8,064 bases of DNA. Origin: Hydrogenothermus sp. (GTDB lineage Bacteria; Aquificota; Aquificia; Aquificales; Hydrogenothermaceae). The stretch covers positions 1-8,064 of the forward strand of contig QNYP01000183.1 in NCBI GenBank assembly GCA_003978675.1, written 5' to 3'. Below, piece by piece: positions 1-5,910 of the stretch. The notes under the pieces are model-generated. The model ran no database searches, was not told the DNA's origin, and saw only the letters and a program-made list of their open reading frames with translations. Every line of letters starts with the position of its first letter. The first letter of the stretch is position 1. The position numbers and the translations under genes are program-made.

Positions 1-74
1 CCAAGTGAAGGATCAAAATTAAGATGAATAATATCTCCCTTTTCAGGGATATAATCTACCATACTTCCTTACCA
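1..74. repeat. Left terminal inverted copy of 286-359 (probable chimeric fold-back)
   Basis: These 74 bases are the exact reverse complement of 286-359; position n pairs with position 360-n without a mismatch, and the match breaks at 75/285. The source copy is the mazE/mazF junction: the last mazE codons and the first 20 or so codons of mazF. The stretch has no coding sense of its own. On the + strand it runs into the mazE frame without supplying a start codon (an in-frame TAA lies at 29-31). I read it as an amplification or assembly artefact at a contig end. Confidence 0.93.
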
Positions 75-304
75 TAACTAAATGGGGAAATTCACAAGGT
101 ATAAGAATACCTAAAAAGTATTTGGAAGAGCTTGGGCTAAAAGTTGGGGAAAGAGTTGATATTAAAATAGAAGATGGAAAAATTATTATTATTCCTTTAA
201 AGAAAAAAAGGAAACCTAAAATAGATATCAATCAGCTTTTTAACCAAGACTACAAAAACAATAGTGAATTTGAATGGGGAAAGGTTGGTAAGGAAGTATG
301 GTAG
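74..304 (+). CDS. mazE: MazE-family antitoxin, 5'-truncated at the fold-back junction
   Basis: This is the antitoxin of a MazEF toxin-antitoxin pair. It should bind and neutralise MazF and, through its N-terminal AbrB/SpoVT-type swapped-hairpin domain, bind the operon promoter. The readable frame gives 76 residues starting ITKWGNSQGIRIPKKYLEEL, which is the classic KWGNS..RIP opening of MazE. A VDIKIEDGKIIIIP strand pair follows, then a basic linker, then the toxin-binding tail ending WGKVGKEVW, close to E. coli MazE (WG...KEVW, 82 aa). About six N-terminal residues and the start codon are missing because native sequence stops at the inverted-repeat edge near 74. The TTG at 122 would give a 60-residue ORF but would delete the conserved KWGNS motif, so I reject it as the start. 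The last 7 nt overlap mazF. Autoregulation is expected for the family, but the promoter lies outside the window. Confidence 0.88.
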   Translation: MTKWGNSQGIRIPKKYLEELGLKVGERVDIKIEDGKIIIIPLKKKRKPKIDINQLFNQDYKNNSEFEWGKVGKEVW

Positions 305-359
305 ATTATATCCCTGAAAAGGGAGATATTATTCATCTTAATTTTGATCCTTCACTTGG
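286..359. repeat. Native copy of the left inverted repeat
   Basis: This stretch pairs exactly with 1-74, with 211 nt between the arms. It lies in intact, frame-consistent coding sequence (end of mazE, start of mazF), so it is the original and 1-74 is the derived copy. Confidence 0.9.
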
Positions 360-633
360 ACACGAGCAAAAAGGAAATAGATATGCAGTAGTAGTTAGTC
401 ATTATATTTTCAATAAAAGAACCAAAATGTGTTATGCAGTTCCTATTTCTTCAAAATGTAAAGGTTATCCAACACAAGTTCCTATAAAAATTGGAAAAAT
501 TAAAGGATGTGCCCTTATAGACCAACTAAAAAGTATTGATTACATTACTAGGAATGTATCATTTAAAGCTAAACTTCCTGAAAACCAGTTGGAAAAAATT
601 CTGGATATCATAGAAACTATAATATTTTCATAA
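298..633 (+). CDS. mazF: MazF/PemK-family mRNA interferase toxin
   Basis: This is a sequence-specific endoribonuclease of the MazF family; the E. coli member cuts mRNA at ACA when MazE is degraded. At 111 aa it equals the E. coli protein in length and follows it closely: GDIIHLNFDPSLGHEQKGNR near residues 9-28, then AVVVS, MCYAVPISSKCKGYP, and LIDQLKSID. By alignment with E. coli catalytic residues E24, R29 and T52, this protein has E23, R28 and S51; the Thr-to-Ser change is conservative. The usual Pro after the Arg is Tyr29. The ATG lies inside the mazE stop region (overlap ATGGTAG, 298-304). A short AAGGA sits only 3 nt upstream, so translation is probably coupled to mazE. Cleavage specificity cannot be read from sequence. 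Family assignment is firm. Confidence 0.93.
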   Translation: MVDYIPEKGDIIHLNFDPSLGHEQKGNRYAVVVSHYIFNKRTKMCYAVPISSKCKGYPTQVPIKIGKIKGCALIDQLKSIDYITRNVSFKAKLPENQLEKILDIIETIIFS

Positions 634-654
634 AAATTAAAACTTAATTTGCAG

Positions 655-660
655 TATAAT
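655..660 (+). promoter_or_regulatory. Candidate -10 element for serA
   Basis: A perfect TATAAT lies in the 58-nt gap between mazF and serA, 31 nt before the serA start codon. I find no good TTGACA-like -35 box at 16-18 nt upstream (the region is A-rich), and the genome is so AT-rich that a chance match is possible. The location is right for a separate serA promoter. Confidence 0.4.
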
Positions 661-679
661 TTTATTCTAAAAAAGGACT

Positions 680-684
680 GGAGG
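680..684 (+). promoter_or_regulatory. Ribosome binding site that fixes the TTG start of serA
   Basis: GGAGG with 7 nt to the TTG at 692. No ATG or GTG is available in frame at the position where the family alignment expects the start. Confidence 0.8.
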
Positions 685-691
685 TCTTAAA

Positions 692-2281
692 TTGTTTAAA
701 GTTTTAATAACAGACCCTATCTCTACAAAAGGAATTGATATTTTAAACAAAGAAGAAGATATTGAAGTAGATTATCAGCCGGAAATTAAATGGGAAGAGC
801 TTCTAGAAATAGTTGGTGAATATGATGCAATAATTACAAGAAGTAGAACCCCTGTTAACAAAGAATTATTAGAAAGAGCTGCCAACTTAAAAGTTGTTGG
901 TAGAGCTGGAGTTGGTGTTGATAATGTTGATTTAGAGGAGTGTTCTAGGAGGGGAATACTTGTTGTAAATACTCCCGGTGCAAACACAATTGGTGCAGCT
1001 GAAATTGCAATGGCTCATCTTTACACAGTTTTAAGAAGATTACACTTAGCCCATGAAGATATGCTTAAAGGAAACTGGAATAGAAAGAAATTCATGGGTG
1101 AGGAGCTAGACGGTAAAGTTGTTGGAATAGTGGGGCTTGGAAATGTTGGTTCACAGGTTGCAATTAGATGTAAAGCAGCTGGAGCTACAGTTATAGCTTA
1201 CGACCCTTATATTCCAAGGGAAAAAGGAGATCGATTAGGTGTTGAGCTTGTTGACACTTTAGATGAACTTGTAAAAAGGTCTGATATAATCACACTTCAC
1301 TGCCCACTAACAGAAGAAACAAAAGGAATGATTGGTGCCAGAGAATTTGAAATGATGAAAGATGGTATTTACTTCATAAACGCTGCTAGAGGTGGTATTG
1401 TTGATGAAGATGCTATGTATGAATACATGAAAAAAGGAAAATTTGCTGGAATAGGTCTTGATGTATTTTCTAAAGAGCCTCCAGACGATAGAATAAGAAG
1501 ACTATTTGAATTTCCAAATATTAGCTTATCTCCTCACATTGGTGCAAATACTTATGAATCTCAAGACAAAGTTGCTGTTAAAATAGCACAGCAAGTGATA
1601 AATGCATTAAAAGGAAGATTTGTTGATGCAGCAGTTAACGCTCCATTTACAATAACAGAAGGAATGGCTTCTATAAAAGCATTTTTAGAACTTGCAGAAA
1701 AAATGGGTAGCTTCTTAACCCAATATGCAGGTGCACACTTTAAAGAAATCATTGTAGAAGTAAGAGGAGACATTAAGGAACACATAGACCCTATTACTGC
1801 TTATGTTTTAAAAGGATTTTTATCTCCAATTTTAGAAAGAGATGTGAATATAATAAATGCTCCTTACTTAGCTAAAGAAAGAGGTATAACAGTTAGTAAG
1901 TTAACAAAGGAAGAAGGTGAAAACTTTAAAGATTTCATAAAAATAACTGCTAAAAACGATACAGAAGAAAGGGTAATTGGTGGAACTGCATTCTATGGCA
2001 CAATGCCTAGAATTATGCTTATAGATAATTACTGGATAGATATAGAACCTCAAGGAGTGATTTTAATATTTGAAAATAAAGATGTCCCTGGGGTAATAGC
2101 GAAAGTTGGGGAAGTTTTAGCTAAACATAACATAAATATCGCAGGGTTTAGACTTGGTAGAATAGAAAAGGGAAGCATAGCTTTAGGAGCTCTAGAGCTT
2201 GATGATAAATTAAATAAGGATATATTAGAAGAAATATCTCAAATTCCTGAAGTAATGAAAGCAAAGGAAATAATACTATGA
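692..2281 (+). CDS. serA: D-3-phosphoglycerate dehydrogenase (long form, ACT domain)
   Basis: The enzyme oxidises 3-phosphoglycerate to 3-phosphohydroxypyruvate with NAD+, the first step of serine synthesis in the cytoplasm. The 529 aa are the full length of the long SerA type. The N-terminal substrate domain is split around the Rossmann domain. The nucleotide loop GLGNVG is at 148-153, with the following acidic region AYDPY near 169-173. The catalytic set is Arg233 in NAARGG, Glu262 in KEPP and His282 in PHIGA. Next come an intervening (ASB) domain from about 315 to 450 and a C-terminal ACT domain from about 455, recognisable by DVPGVIAKVGEVLAKHNINI. ACT domains bind serine for feedback inhibition in many SerA proteins; whether this one does is not visible. 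The start is TTG with GGAGG 7 nt upstream. The stop overlaps the next gene's start (ATGA), so the pair is probably co-translated. Confidence 0.97.
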   Translation: MFKVLITDPISTKGIDILNKEEDIEVDYQPEIKWEELLEIVGEYDAIITRSRTPVNKELLERAANLKVVGRAGVGVDNVDLEECSRRGILVVNTPGANTIGAAEIAMAHLYTVLRRLHLAHEDMLKGNWNRKKFMGEELDGKVVGIVGLGNVGSQVAIRCKAAGATVIAYDPYIPREKGDRLGVELVDTLDELVKRSDIITLHCPLTEETKGMIGAREFEMMKDGIYFINAARGGIVDEDAMYEYMKKGKFAGIGLDVFSKEPPDDRIRRLFEFPNISLSPHIGANTYESQDKVAVKIAQQVINALKGRFVDAAVNAPFTITEGMASIKAFLELAEKMGSFLTQYAGAHFKEIIVEVRGDIKEHIDPITAYVLKGFLSPILERDVNIINAPYLAKERGITVSKLTKEEGENFKDFIKITAKNDTEERVIGGTAFYGTMPRIMLIDNYWIDIEPQGVILIFENKDVPGVIAKVGEVLAKHNINIAGFRLGRIEKGSIALGALELDDKLNKDILEEISQIPEVMKAKEIIL

Positions 2282-2610
2282 GAAGTTTAGTTTTGGCAGT
2301 TGCCTTTTGTGCGACTGCTTTTTCTTTCCCTAATCATTCATTTGAAAGTTCAACTAATAATCCATTAAACACCCAGCCTACAGTTATAGAAGGTTGTGTT
2401 GGTGATTGTGCCTCTTGTCATTCTCTTTATCCTTATGAAGCGAAGCAGATTTTAGGAAAAAAATTTGATATAAAGGAAATTATTTCTATAGCTGTAAAAA
2501 GAGGATATTTTGAAGTTATCTACAAAAATTCCAAAGGAAAAAAGGAAAAAATAAATCTACTGTTTAGTAAAGATAAAGCTTGTAAAGAGCTTATTCTCCT
2601 TGATAAGTAG
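2278..2610 (+). CDS. Small secreted protein with a CxxxCxxCH motif (monoheme c-type or DsbC-like N-terminal type)
   Basis: A 110-aa protein whose exact function I do not recognise. Residues 1-17 form a signal peptide (MRSLVLAVAFCATAFSF), so it should act outside the cytoplasmic membrane. A Ser/Asn-rich linker leads to C40-x3-C44-x2-C47-H48. The CASCH part is a covalent haem c attachment motif, followed by SL..YEAKQIL. The C-terminal half (DIKEIISIAVKRGYFEVIYKN, then charged strands ending ELILLDK) resembles, from memory, the small CxxCHSL...EA..L domain found at the front of DsbC-like thiol isomerases; no thioredoxin fold follows. Cys102 is a fourth mature cysteine. A haem-free redox or metal-binding role for the three clustered cysteines is an alternative. 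The start ATG overlaps the serA stop by 4 nt and has AAAGGA 9 nt upstream. The 3' end overlaps a gene on the other strand by 20 nt. Confidence 0.8.
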   Translation: MRSLVLAVAFCATAFSFPNHSFESSTNNPLNTQPTVIEGCVGDCASCHSLYPYEAKQILGKKFDIKEIISIAVKRGYFEVIYKNSKGKKEKINLLFSKDKACKELILLDK

Positions 2611-3148
2611 AGTTTTTATTATCTACTAATATCAAAGTTATTAATAATCCAAAAAAGCCAAGTATCCCGAGAGTAAATCCGGCTTTTTTAGAATATCCTT
2701 TTTGTTTTAGCAAGTAAGTAATTAACGAAAATAAAACTGCTCTAGAAGAAGCTATGAGAAAAATACCTGAGATTAAAATAAACGCAAGAACTGATTTATC
2801 TCCAGAAGTAGCATATCTAGCTATGCTAAATAATGTTCCTCCAATGAAATTTGCTAAAAATAAGACTGCAATTAAAACAGGAGCCCTTTCTATTACAACT
2901 GTAGATAAAACTATTTCCTCATTTTTTATTGAGTAGTAGAGTAAAAACAAGCCTGAAAGAAAGGATACTATTAAAAATAAAGGACTAATGGCAATTCCCG
3001 CAAGAAAGAAAAAGGCTATTATTAACGGAACAAGAAATAATATTGGCAAAGGCTTTTTATTAGTTTTTATTTTGATTTTAAAGGAGACAATTAAAGATAA
3101 AATAAAAGCAATTATATTTACAAAATAAAAAAAAGAAAATATTGACAA
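2591..3148 (-). CDS. Polytopic inner-membrane protein, unknown function
   Basis: A 185-aa, strongly hydrophobic protein that I do not recognise as a named family. Hydrophobic stretches at about 3-22, 34-52, 55-72, 89-110, 119-147 and 156-175 suggest six membrane spans, joined by short charged loops such as KIKIKTNKK and KQKGYSKK. I see no enzymatic motif. The start is TTG with AGGGGA 6 nt upstream. It lies downstream of the IscA-type gene on the same strand but after a hairpin terminator, so it probably has its own promoter or depends on read-through. Its 3' end runs 20 nt into the 3' end of the CxxCH protein gene on the opposite strand; both frames are intact there. Roles such as a permease subunit or a cytochrome-associated membrane protein would be guesses. 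Confidence 0.82.
   Translation of the reverse strand: MSIFSFFYFVNIIAFILSLIVSFKIKIKTNKKPLPILFLVPLIIAFFFLAGIAISPLFLIVSFLSGLFLLYYSIKNEEIVLSTVVIERAPVLIAVLFLANFIGGTLFSIARYATSGDKSVLAFILISGIFLIASSRAVLFSLITYLLKQKGYSKKAGFTLGILGFFGLLITLILVDNKNSTYQGE
2651..2689 (+). terminator. Possible terminator of the serA operon, embedded antisense in the membrane protein gene
   Basis: AAAAAAGCC (2651-2659) and GGCTTTTTT (2681-2689) are perfect complements around a 21-nt loop, ending in a run of six T for + strand transcripts. It lies 41 nt after the CxxCH gene stop. Only three G-C pairs support the stem and the loop is long, so the call is weak. The same bases encode Lys-Lys-Ala-Gly and Gly-Phe-Phe on the minus strand, which could also explain the symmetry. 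Confidence 0.35.
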
Positions 3149-3154
3149 TAAAAA

Positions 3155-3160
3155 TCCCCT
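3155..3160 (-). promoter_or_regulatory. Ribosome binding site that fixes the TTG start at 3148
   Basis: AGGGGA on the minus strand, 6 nt before the TTG. It supports the full hydrophobic N-terminus of the membrane protein rather than an internal start. Confidence 0.65.
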
Positions 3161-3185
3161 TTTTGCTATATGCTATAGTTTATAA

Positions 3186-3205
3186 AGCTCCCTAAAAAGG
3201 GAGCT
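3186..3205 (-). terminator. Hairpin terminator after the IscA-type gene
   Basis: AGCTCCCT (3186-3193) and AGGGAGCT (3198-3205) form a perfect 8-bp stem with a 4-nt A/T loop, 19 nt after the stop codon of the IscA-type gene. On the minus strand the stem is followed by a short T run (TTTATAA). It separates the long minus-strand gene series from the membrane protein gene. The T tract is short, so termination may be partial. Confidence 0.65.
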
Positions 3206-3224
3206 AAGCAGTTATAAGTTTATA

Positions 3225-3569
3225 TTAACCACAAGAGAATGAGCTTCCGCAACCGCAAGAGCCAGTAGCGTTAGGATTTTTAATAGTAAATCCGCCACCC
3301 ATGAAATCTGTTACGTAATCAATAACAGCTCCTTTCATGTATGGAGCAGAAAATTCATCTATTACAACTTTTACACCATCAACTTCTGTTACTGCGTCGT
3401 TTTCTCCAACTTCTTCGTCAAATCCCATTGCATATTGGAAACCAGAGCATCCACCAGGAACTACTCTTATTCTAAGAATTGGATTTTCAATTCCTTGCTC
3501 TTGTGCTATTTTCTTGATTTCTGCAACAGCAGTTTCTGTTACTGTTACAATGTTTTCAGATGTTTGCAT
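3225..3569 (-). CDS. iscA: A-type iron-sulfur cluster carrier (IscA/ErpA/HesB family)
   Basis: A small cytoplasmic scaffold or carrier that accepts Fe-S clusters or iron and passes them to apoproteins. The 114-aa product contains the HesB/IscA fold and the three ligand cysteines of the family: Cys41 in VVPGGCSGFQY and Cys105 and Cys107 in the tail SCGCGSSFSCG. An additional Cys113 is near the end. The family signature NPNATGSCGCG is complete. I start it at the ATG at 3569: GGAGG at 3578-3582 is 8 nt upstream. The alternative TTG at 3584 would place the ribosome site inside the gene and add five residues. The sequence does not settle whether the partner is IscU- or SUF-like, so the symbol stands for the family. 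It lies 68 nt downstream of sppA on the same strand; a promoter in that gap is possible but no clear -35 is visible. A hairpin follows the stop. Confidence 0.93.
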   Translation of the reverse strand: MQTSENIVTVTETAVAEIKKIAQEQGIENPILRIRVVPGGCSGFQYAMGFDEEVGENDAVTEVDGVKVVIDEFSAPYMKGAVIDYVTDFMGGGFTIKNPNATGSCGCGSSFSCG

Positions 3570-3577
3570 TTCAAATA

Positions 3578-3582
3578 CCTCC
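3578..3582 (-). promoter_or_regulatory. Ribosome binding site that decides the IscA-type start
   Basis: GGAGG on the minus strand, 8 nt before the ATG at 3569. The in-frame TTG at 3584 partly overlaps this motif and so cannot be served by it. Confidence 0.8.
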
Positions 3583-3637
3583 AAAAAAGTTTTGTATATA
3601 ATCTTATCTTACATCTAACTTATGGGTATGACTTTTA

Positions 3638-4471
3638 TCACAGCTTCATCAGATAATAAATACCAGAAGGTGTTAAAAATGTATTTAGACGTATTTCTGA
3701 CCCAAGTAATCTTTCTATTAGTGGTTTCTGCTTTTCAAATGGAACTATGATAGCTTCTTTGCCATCTTTCCCTATTAACTTTTTCGCTTCATCTATTGCA
3801 TCCTGTAAATTTCCTATCTTGTCCACGAGTCCAAATCTTTTAGCTTGATTTCCAGAAAAAATTCTTCCATCTGCAATTTTTAGAAGTTCATCTTTTGATA
3901 TTTTTCTGTACTTAACAATTGCATCTATGAACTGGTTGTAAACATCTAAAACTGTATCTTTAATAAGTTTTCTCTGCTGGGGAGTTAGTTTATTATTGGG
4001 ATATAAAATATCTTTATTCTTACCACTTTTTATGTTTTCTATTTTTAGACCTATTTTATCCATAATTTTTGTTAAATCCATATGTTGAACTATAACACCT
4101 ATACTTCCTGTAATAGTTCCAGGATTTGCAAATACTACATTTGCAGGAACAGAAATATAATATCCTCCTGATGCAGCTACATTTCCCATAGAAACAATAA
4201 CAGGCTTTTTGTTTCTTATTCTTTCTATAGCTCTATATATTTCTTGGGAAGCTCCAACAGCTCCTCCAGGAGAATCAACATTTATTACAACCGCTTTTAC
4301 AGAGTTATCTTTTTCTGCTAAAGATAAATAGTTTAGAACATCTCTATACTCTGAAATTACTCCTTTTATATTTATAAGAGCAATTTTAGGTTTATTAGAA
4401 TAAGTTATAGAGTTTATAACTAAAAGTAAAACAATAAAAATAGCTAAACCTATTAATATTTTCTTCTTCAT
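3638..4471 (-). CDS. sppA: Signal peptide peptidase SppA, short form
   Basis: A membrane-bound serine protease of the ClpP/crotonase-like S49 family that degrades signal peptides left after secretion. It has 277 aa, the single-domain length seen in Gram-positive and many thermophilic bacteria, unlike the double-length E. coli protein. One N-terminal membrane anchor spans about 5-24 (ILIGLAIFIVLLLVINSITY). The protease domain has INVDSPGG at 63-70 and the nucleophile Ser101 in GNVAASGGYY. The likely general base is Lys153 in SGKNKD, 52 residues later, the same spacing as S147 and K199 in B. subtilis SppA. GTITGSIGV near 118-126 is a further family signature. The ATG at 4471 has AGGAG 7 nt upstream. 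The stop of rbfA is 10 nt upstream and touches this ribosome site, so translation is likely linked. Confidence 0.95.
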   Translation of the reverse strand: MKKKILIGLAIFIVLLLVINSITYSNKPKIALINIKGVISEYRDVLNYLSLAEKDNSVKAVVINVDSPGGAVGASQEIYRAIERIRNKKPVIVSMGNVAASGGYYISVPANVVFANPGTITGSIGVIVQHMDLTKIMDKIGLKIENIKSGKNKDILYPNNKLTPQQRKLIKDTVLDVYNQFIDAIVKYRKISKDELLKIADGRIFSGNQAKRFGLVDKIGNLQDAIDEAKKLIGKDGKEAIIVPFEKQKPLIERLLGSEIRLNTFLTPSGIYYLMKL

Positions 4472-4481
4472 ATACTTTCTC

Positions 4482-4784
4482 CTAGATTAGCTTATATTCA
4501 TCAGGGATAAACTTTAGTTGAGGTAATCTTCTTAGCCCTTTAATCTTTTTGCTGAGTAGATGTCTTATATATGGTGCTCTTTTATTTAGCATTTCAACAA
4601 CATTATCTAAATCTTTTAATGCAGATACATAAACGTCAGCTTTATTTAAATCTGGAGATGCGATAACATACATAACAGTAATAAAATTATCTGAAGAAAA
4701 TTCCATAATTTCTTCCTGTATAATTTCACTTATTGCCTGTTTTAAAGCGTTGTTTATTTTTTCATTTCTATGAGATTTTTTCAA
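4482..4784 (-). CDS. rbfA: 30S ribosome-binding factor RbfA
   Basis: A small cytoplasmic assembly factor that binds immature 30S subunits and helps 16S rRNA 5'-end maturation. The 100-aa protein shows the KH-like pattern of the family: an N-terminal helix with R/N-x-x-x-I..ALKQAISEIIQEEI, then VIASPDLNKADVYVSAL, then RAPYIRHLLSKKI, closing with RLPQLKFIPDE. It is a little shorter than typical RbfA (about 110-130 aa) because it stops soon after the LKFIPDE motif. It starts with TTG; AAGGAGG ends 8 nt upstream, so the rare start is well supported. It lies between ridA (15 nt upstream) and sppA (10 nt downstream). RbfA genes often sit next to infB and truB; neither is in this window. Confidence 0.92.
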   Translation of the reverse strand: MKKSHRNEKINNALKQAISEIIQEEIMEFSSDNFITVMYVIASPDLNKADVYVSALKDLDNVVEMLNKRAPYIRHLLSKKIKGLRRLPQLKFIPDEYKLI

Positions 4785-4792
4785 AGTTATTT

Positions 4793-4797
4793 CCTCC
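4793..4797 (-). promoter_or_regulatory. Ribosome binding site that fixes the TTG start of rbfA
   Basis: GGAGG on the minus strand, 8 nt before the TTG at 4784, in the 15-nt gap after ridA. Confidence 0.78.
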
Positions 4798-4799
4798 TT

Positions 4800-5174
4800 T
4801 TATATACCTGCTATTGCTTCTATTTCTACTAAAGCTCCTTTTGGTAAGTTTGAAACTTCCACAGTTGCCCTTGCTGGTTTATGCTCTGTAAAGTATTCTC
4901 CGTATATTTTGTTTACTTTGTCAAAGTCTTCAAGGTTTTTTAGATAGATAGTAGTTTTTATTATATGATTAAAGTTTAATCCTGCTTCTTCTAAAATAGC
5001 TTTTATGTTTTCCATTACTCTTTTAGTTTGAGTTTCTATATCTCCTCCTATGAACTCCTGAGTATTTGGGTCTATAGCTATCTGGCCAGATATAAAAATA
5101 AGATTTTCATACTTTACTGCTTGAGAATAAGGACCTATAGCCTTTGGAGCTTTGTCTGTATATATCATCTGCAT
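4800..5174 (-). CDS. ridA: RidA family 2-iminobutanoate/2-iminopropanoate deaminase
   Basis: A cytoplasmic enzyme that hydrolyses reactive enamine/imine intermediates released by PLP enzymes such as threonine or serine dehydratase, protecting other PLP enzymes. The 124-aa length is typical of the YjgF/YER057c/UK114 fold. Visible motifs: KAPKAIGPYSQAV near 8-20 with Tyr16, FISGQIAIDP, and the C-terminal signature KPARATVEV..LPKGALVEIEAIA. Arg102 and Glu117 match the substrate-binding Arg105 and Glu120 of E. coli RidA, which places this in the active RidA subgroup. The ATG at 5174 has GGAGG 8 nt upstream, overlapping the hisA stop. A second in-frame ATG two codons on is less well spaced. It sits 12 nt after hisA in the same transcription unit. 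Confidence 0.95.
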   Translation of the reverse strand: MQMIYTDKAPKAIGPYSQAVKYENLIFISGQIAIDPNTQEFIGGDIETQTKRVMENIKAILEEAGLNFNHIIKTTIYLKNLEDFDKVNKIYGEYFTEHKPARATVEVSNLPKGALVEIEAIAGI

Positions 5175-5186
5175 TATTCAATCCTC

Positions 5187-5909
5187 CTAATTTAGCTCTT
5201 CTAAATTTATTTTTCCTTCGTATATTGCTTTTCCAACAACAACACCAGATATCCCACAGTTTTTAATTTCGTATAGTTTTTTTACATCTTCTAAAGAAGA
5301 AACTCCACCTGACGCTATAATTGGCTTACTTAGATTTTCTGCTAAGTATTTAGTTCCTTCTATGTTTGGACCAACTAAAGCTCCGTCTCTGTTTACATCT
5401 GTGTATAAATATCCCCATATAGGATATTCTTCAAATTTTTTTGCAAATTCTAAAGGAGTGTATTGGATTTTTTCTAACCATCCTTTTATTGCAACTTTTC
5501 CATCTTTTGCATCTATTCCTAGAATAACCTTATCAGAAAAATATGAGACAATTTTCTCAAATTCTTTTTGATTTTGGTAAGCTAAACTTCCAATTACTAC
5601 TTTTTCTACTCCCATTTCAAATATATGTTTTACTGCTTCAAAACTTCTAAGCCCTCCTCCAAACTCAATAGGAATAGATAAATTTTTCACTATACTTTCT
5701 ACTATTTTGTAATTTTTAGGTTTTCCTTCAAATGCCCCATCTAAATCTACAATATGGAGCCTTTTTGCTCCTTTTTCTTCCCAGAGTTTTGCTATATCTA
5801 CTGGGTTTTCTCCGTAAACCTTAACTGCATTTGGGTTTCCTTTAAATAATCTAACAGCTTTTCCTTCTTTAATGTCAACTGCAGGAATTATGAATTCTTT
5901 TAATGTCAA
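5187..5909 (-). CDS. hisA: Phosphoribosylformimino-AICAR phosphate isomerase HisA
   Basis: Catalyses the fourth step of histidine synthesis, an Amadori rearrangement of ProFAR to PRFAR, in the cytoplasm. The 240-aa protein is a (beta/alpha)8 barrel of standard length. It begins IIPAVDIKEGKAVRL with catalytic Asp12. The internal half-barrel repeat supplies the second acid, Asp133 in GIDAKDG, and Thr170 in YTDVNRDG, matching D8, D127 and T164 of the T. maritima enzyme. Phosphate-binding loops are FGGGLR near 83-88 and IASGGVSS near 198-205. The gene starts at TTG, with GGAGG 8 nt upstream inside the end of the cyclophilin gene, only 1 nt after that gene's stop. No other his gene is in the window, so hisA is separated from at least its usual neighbours hisH and hisF here. 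Confidence 0.96.
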   Translation of the reverse strand: MTLKEFIIPAVDIKEGKAVRLFKGNPNAVKVYGENPVDIAKLWEEKGAKRLHIVDLDGAFEGKPKNYKIVESIVKNLSIPIEFGGGLRSFEAVKHIFEMGVEKVVIGSLAYQNQKEFEKIVSYFSDKVILGIDAKDGKVAIKGWLEKIQYTPLEFAKKFEEYPIWGYLYTDVNRDGALVGPNIEGTKYLAENLSKPIIASGGVSSLEDVKKLYEIKNCGISGVVVGKAIYEGKINLEELN

Positions 5910-5910
5910 T

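Noticed and set aside
43..231. Minus-strand 62-aa ORF at the left end
   Set aside because: It is a shadow of mazE and runs through the fold-back junction; the product has no recognisable features.
122..304. Complete 60-aa antitoxin starting at TTG 122
   Set aside because: The frame continues upstream through the conserved KWGNS..RIP motif to the repeat edge; the TTG is a normal leucine codon.
2606..2627. AGTAGA...TCTACT hairpin at the end of the CxxCH gene as a bidirectional terminator
   Set aside because: Only a 6-bp, AT-rich stem with a 10-nt loop and no following T run on the + strand; too weak in this base composition.
3166..3178. CTATA-TGC-TATAG dyad upstream of the membrane protein gene as an operator or promoter
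   Set aside because: A 5-bp AT-only arm is expected by chance here, and no -35 partner is convincing. A promoter for the gene may still lie in this gap.
3225..3584. 119-aa IscA-type protein starting at TTG 3584
   Set aside because: The TTG overlaps the GGAGG ribosome site; the ATG at 3569 is correctly spaced from it and gives the usual family length.
3337..3656. Two + strand ORFs opposite the IscA-type gene
   Set aside because: Shadows of a clearly conserved minus-strand gene, with low-complexity Ser/Thr or Cys/Phe-rich products and no ribosome sites.
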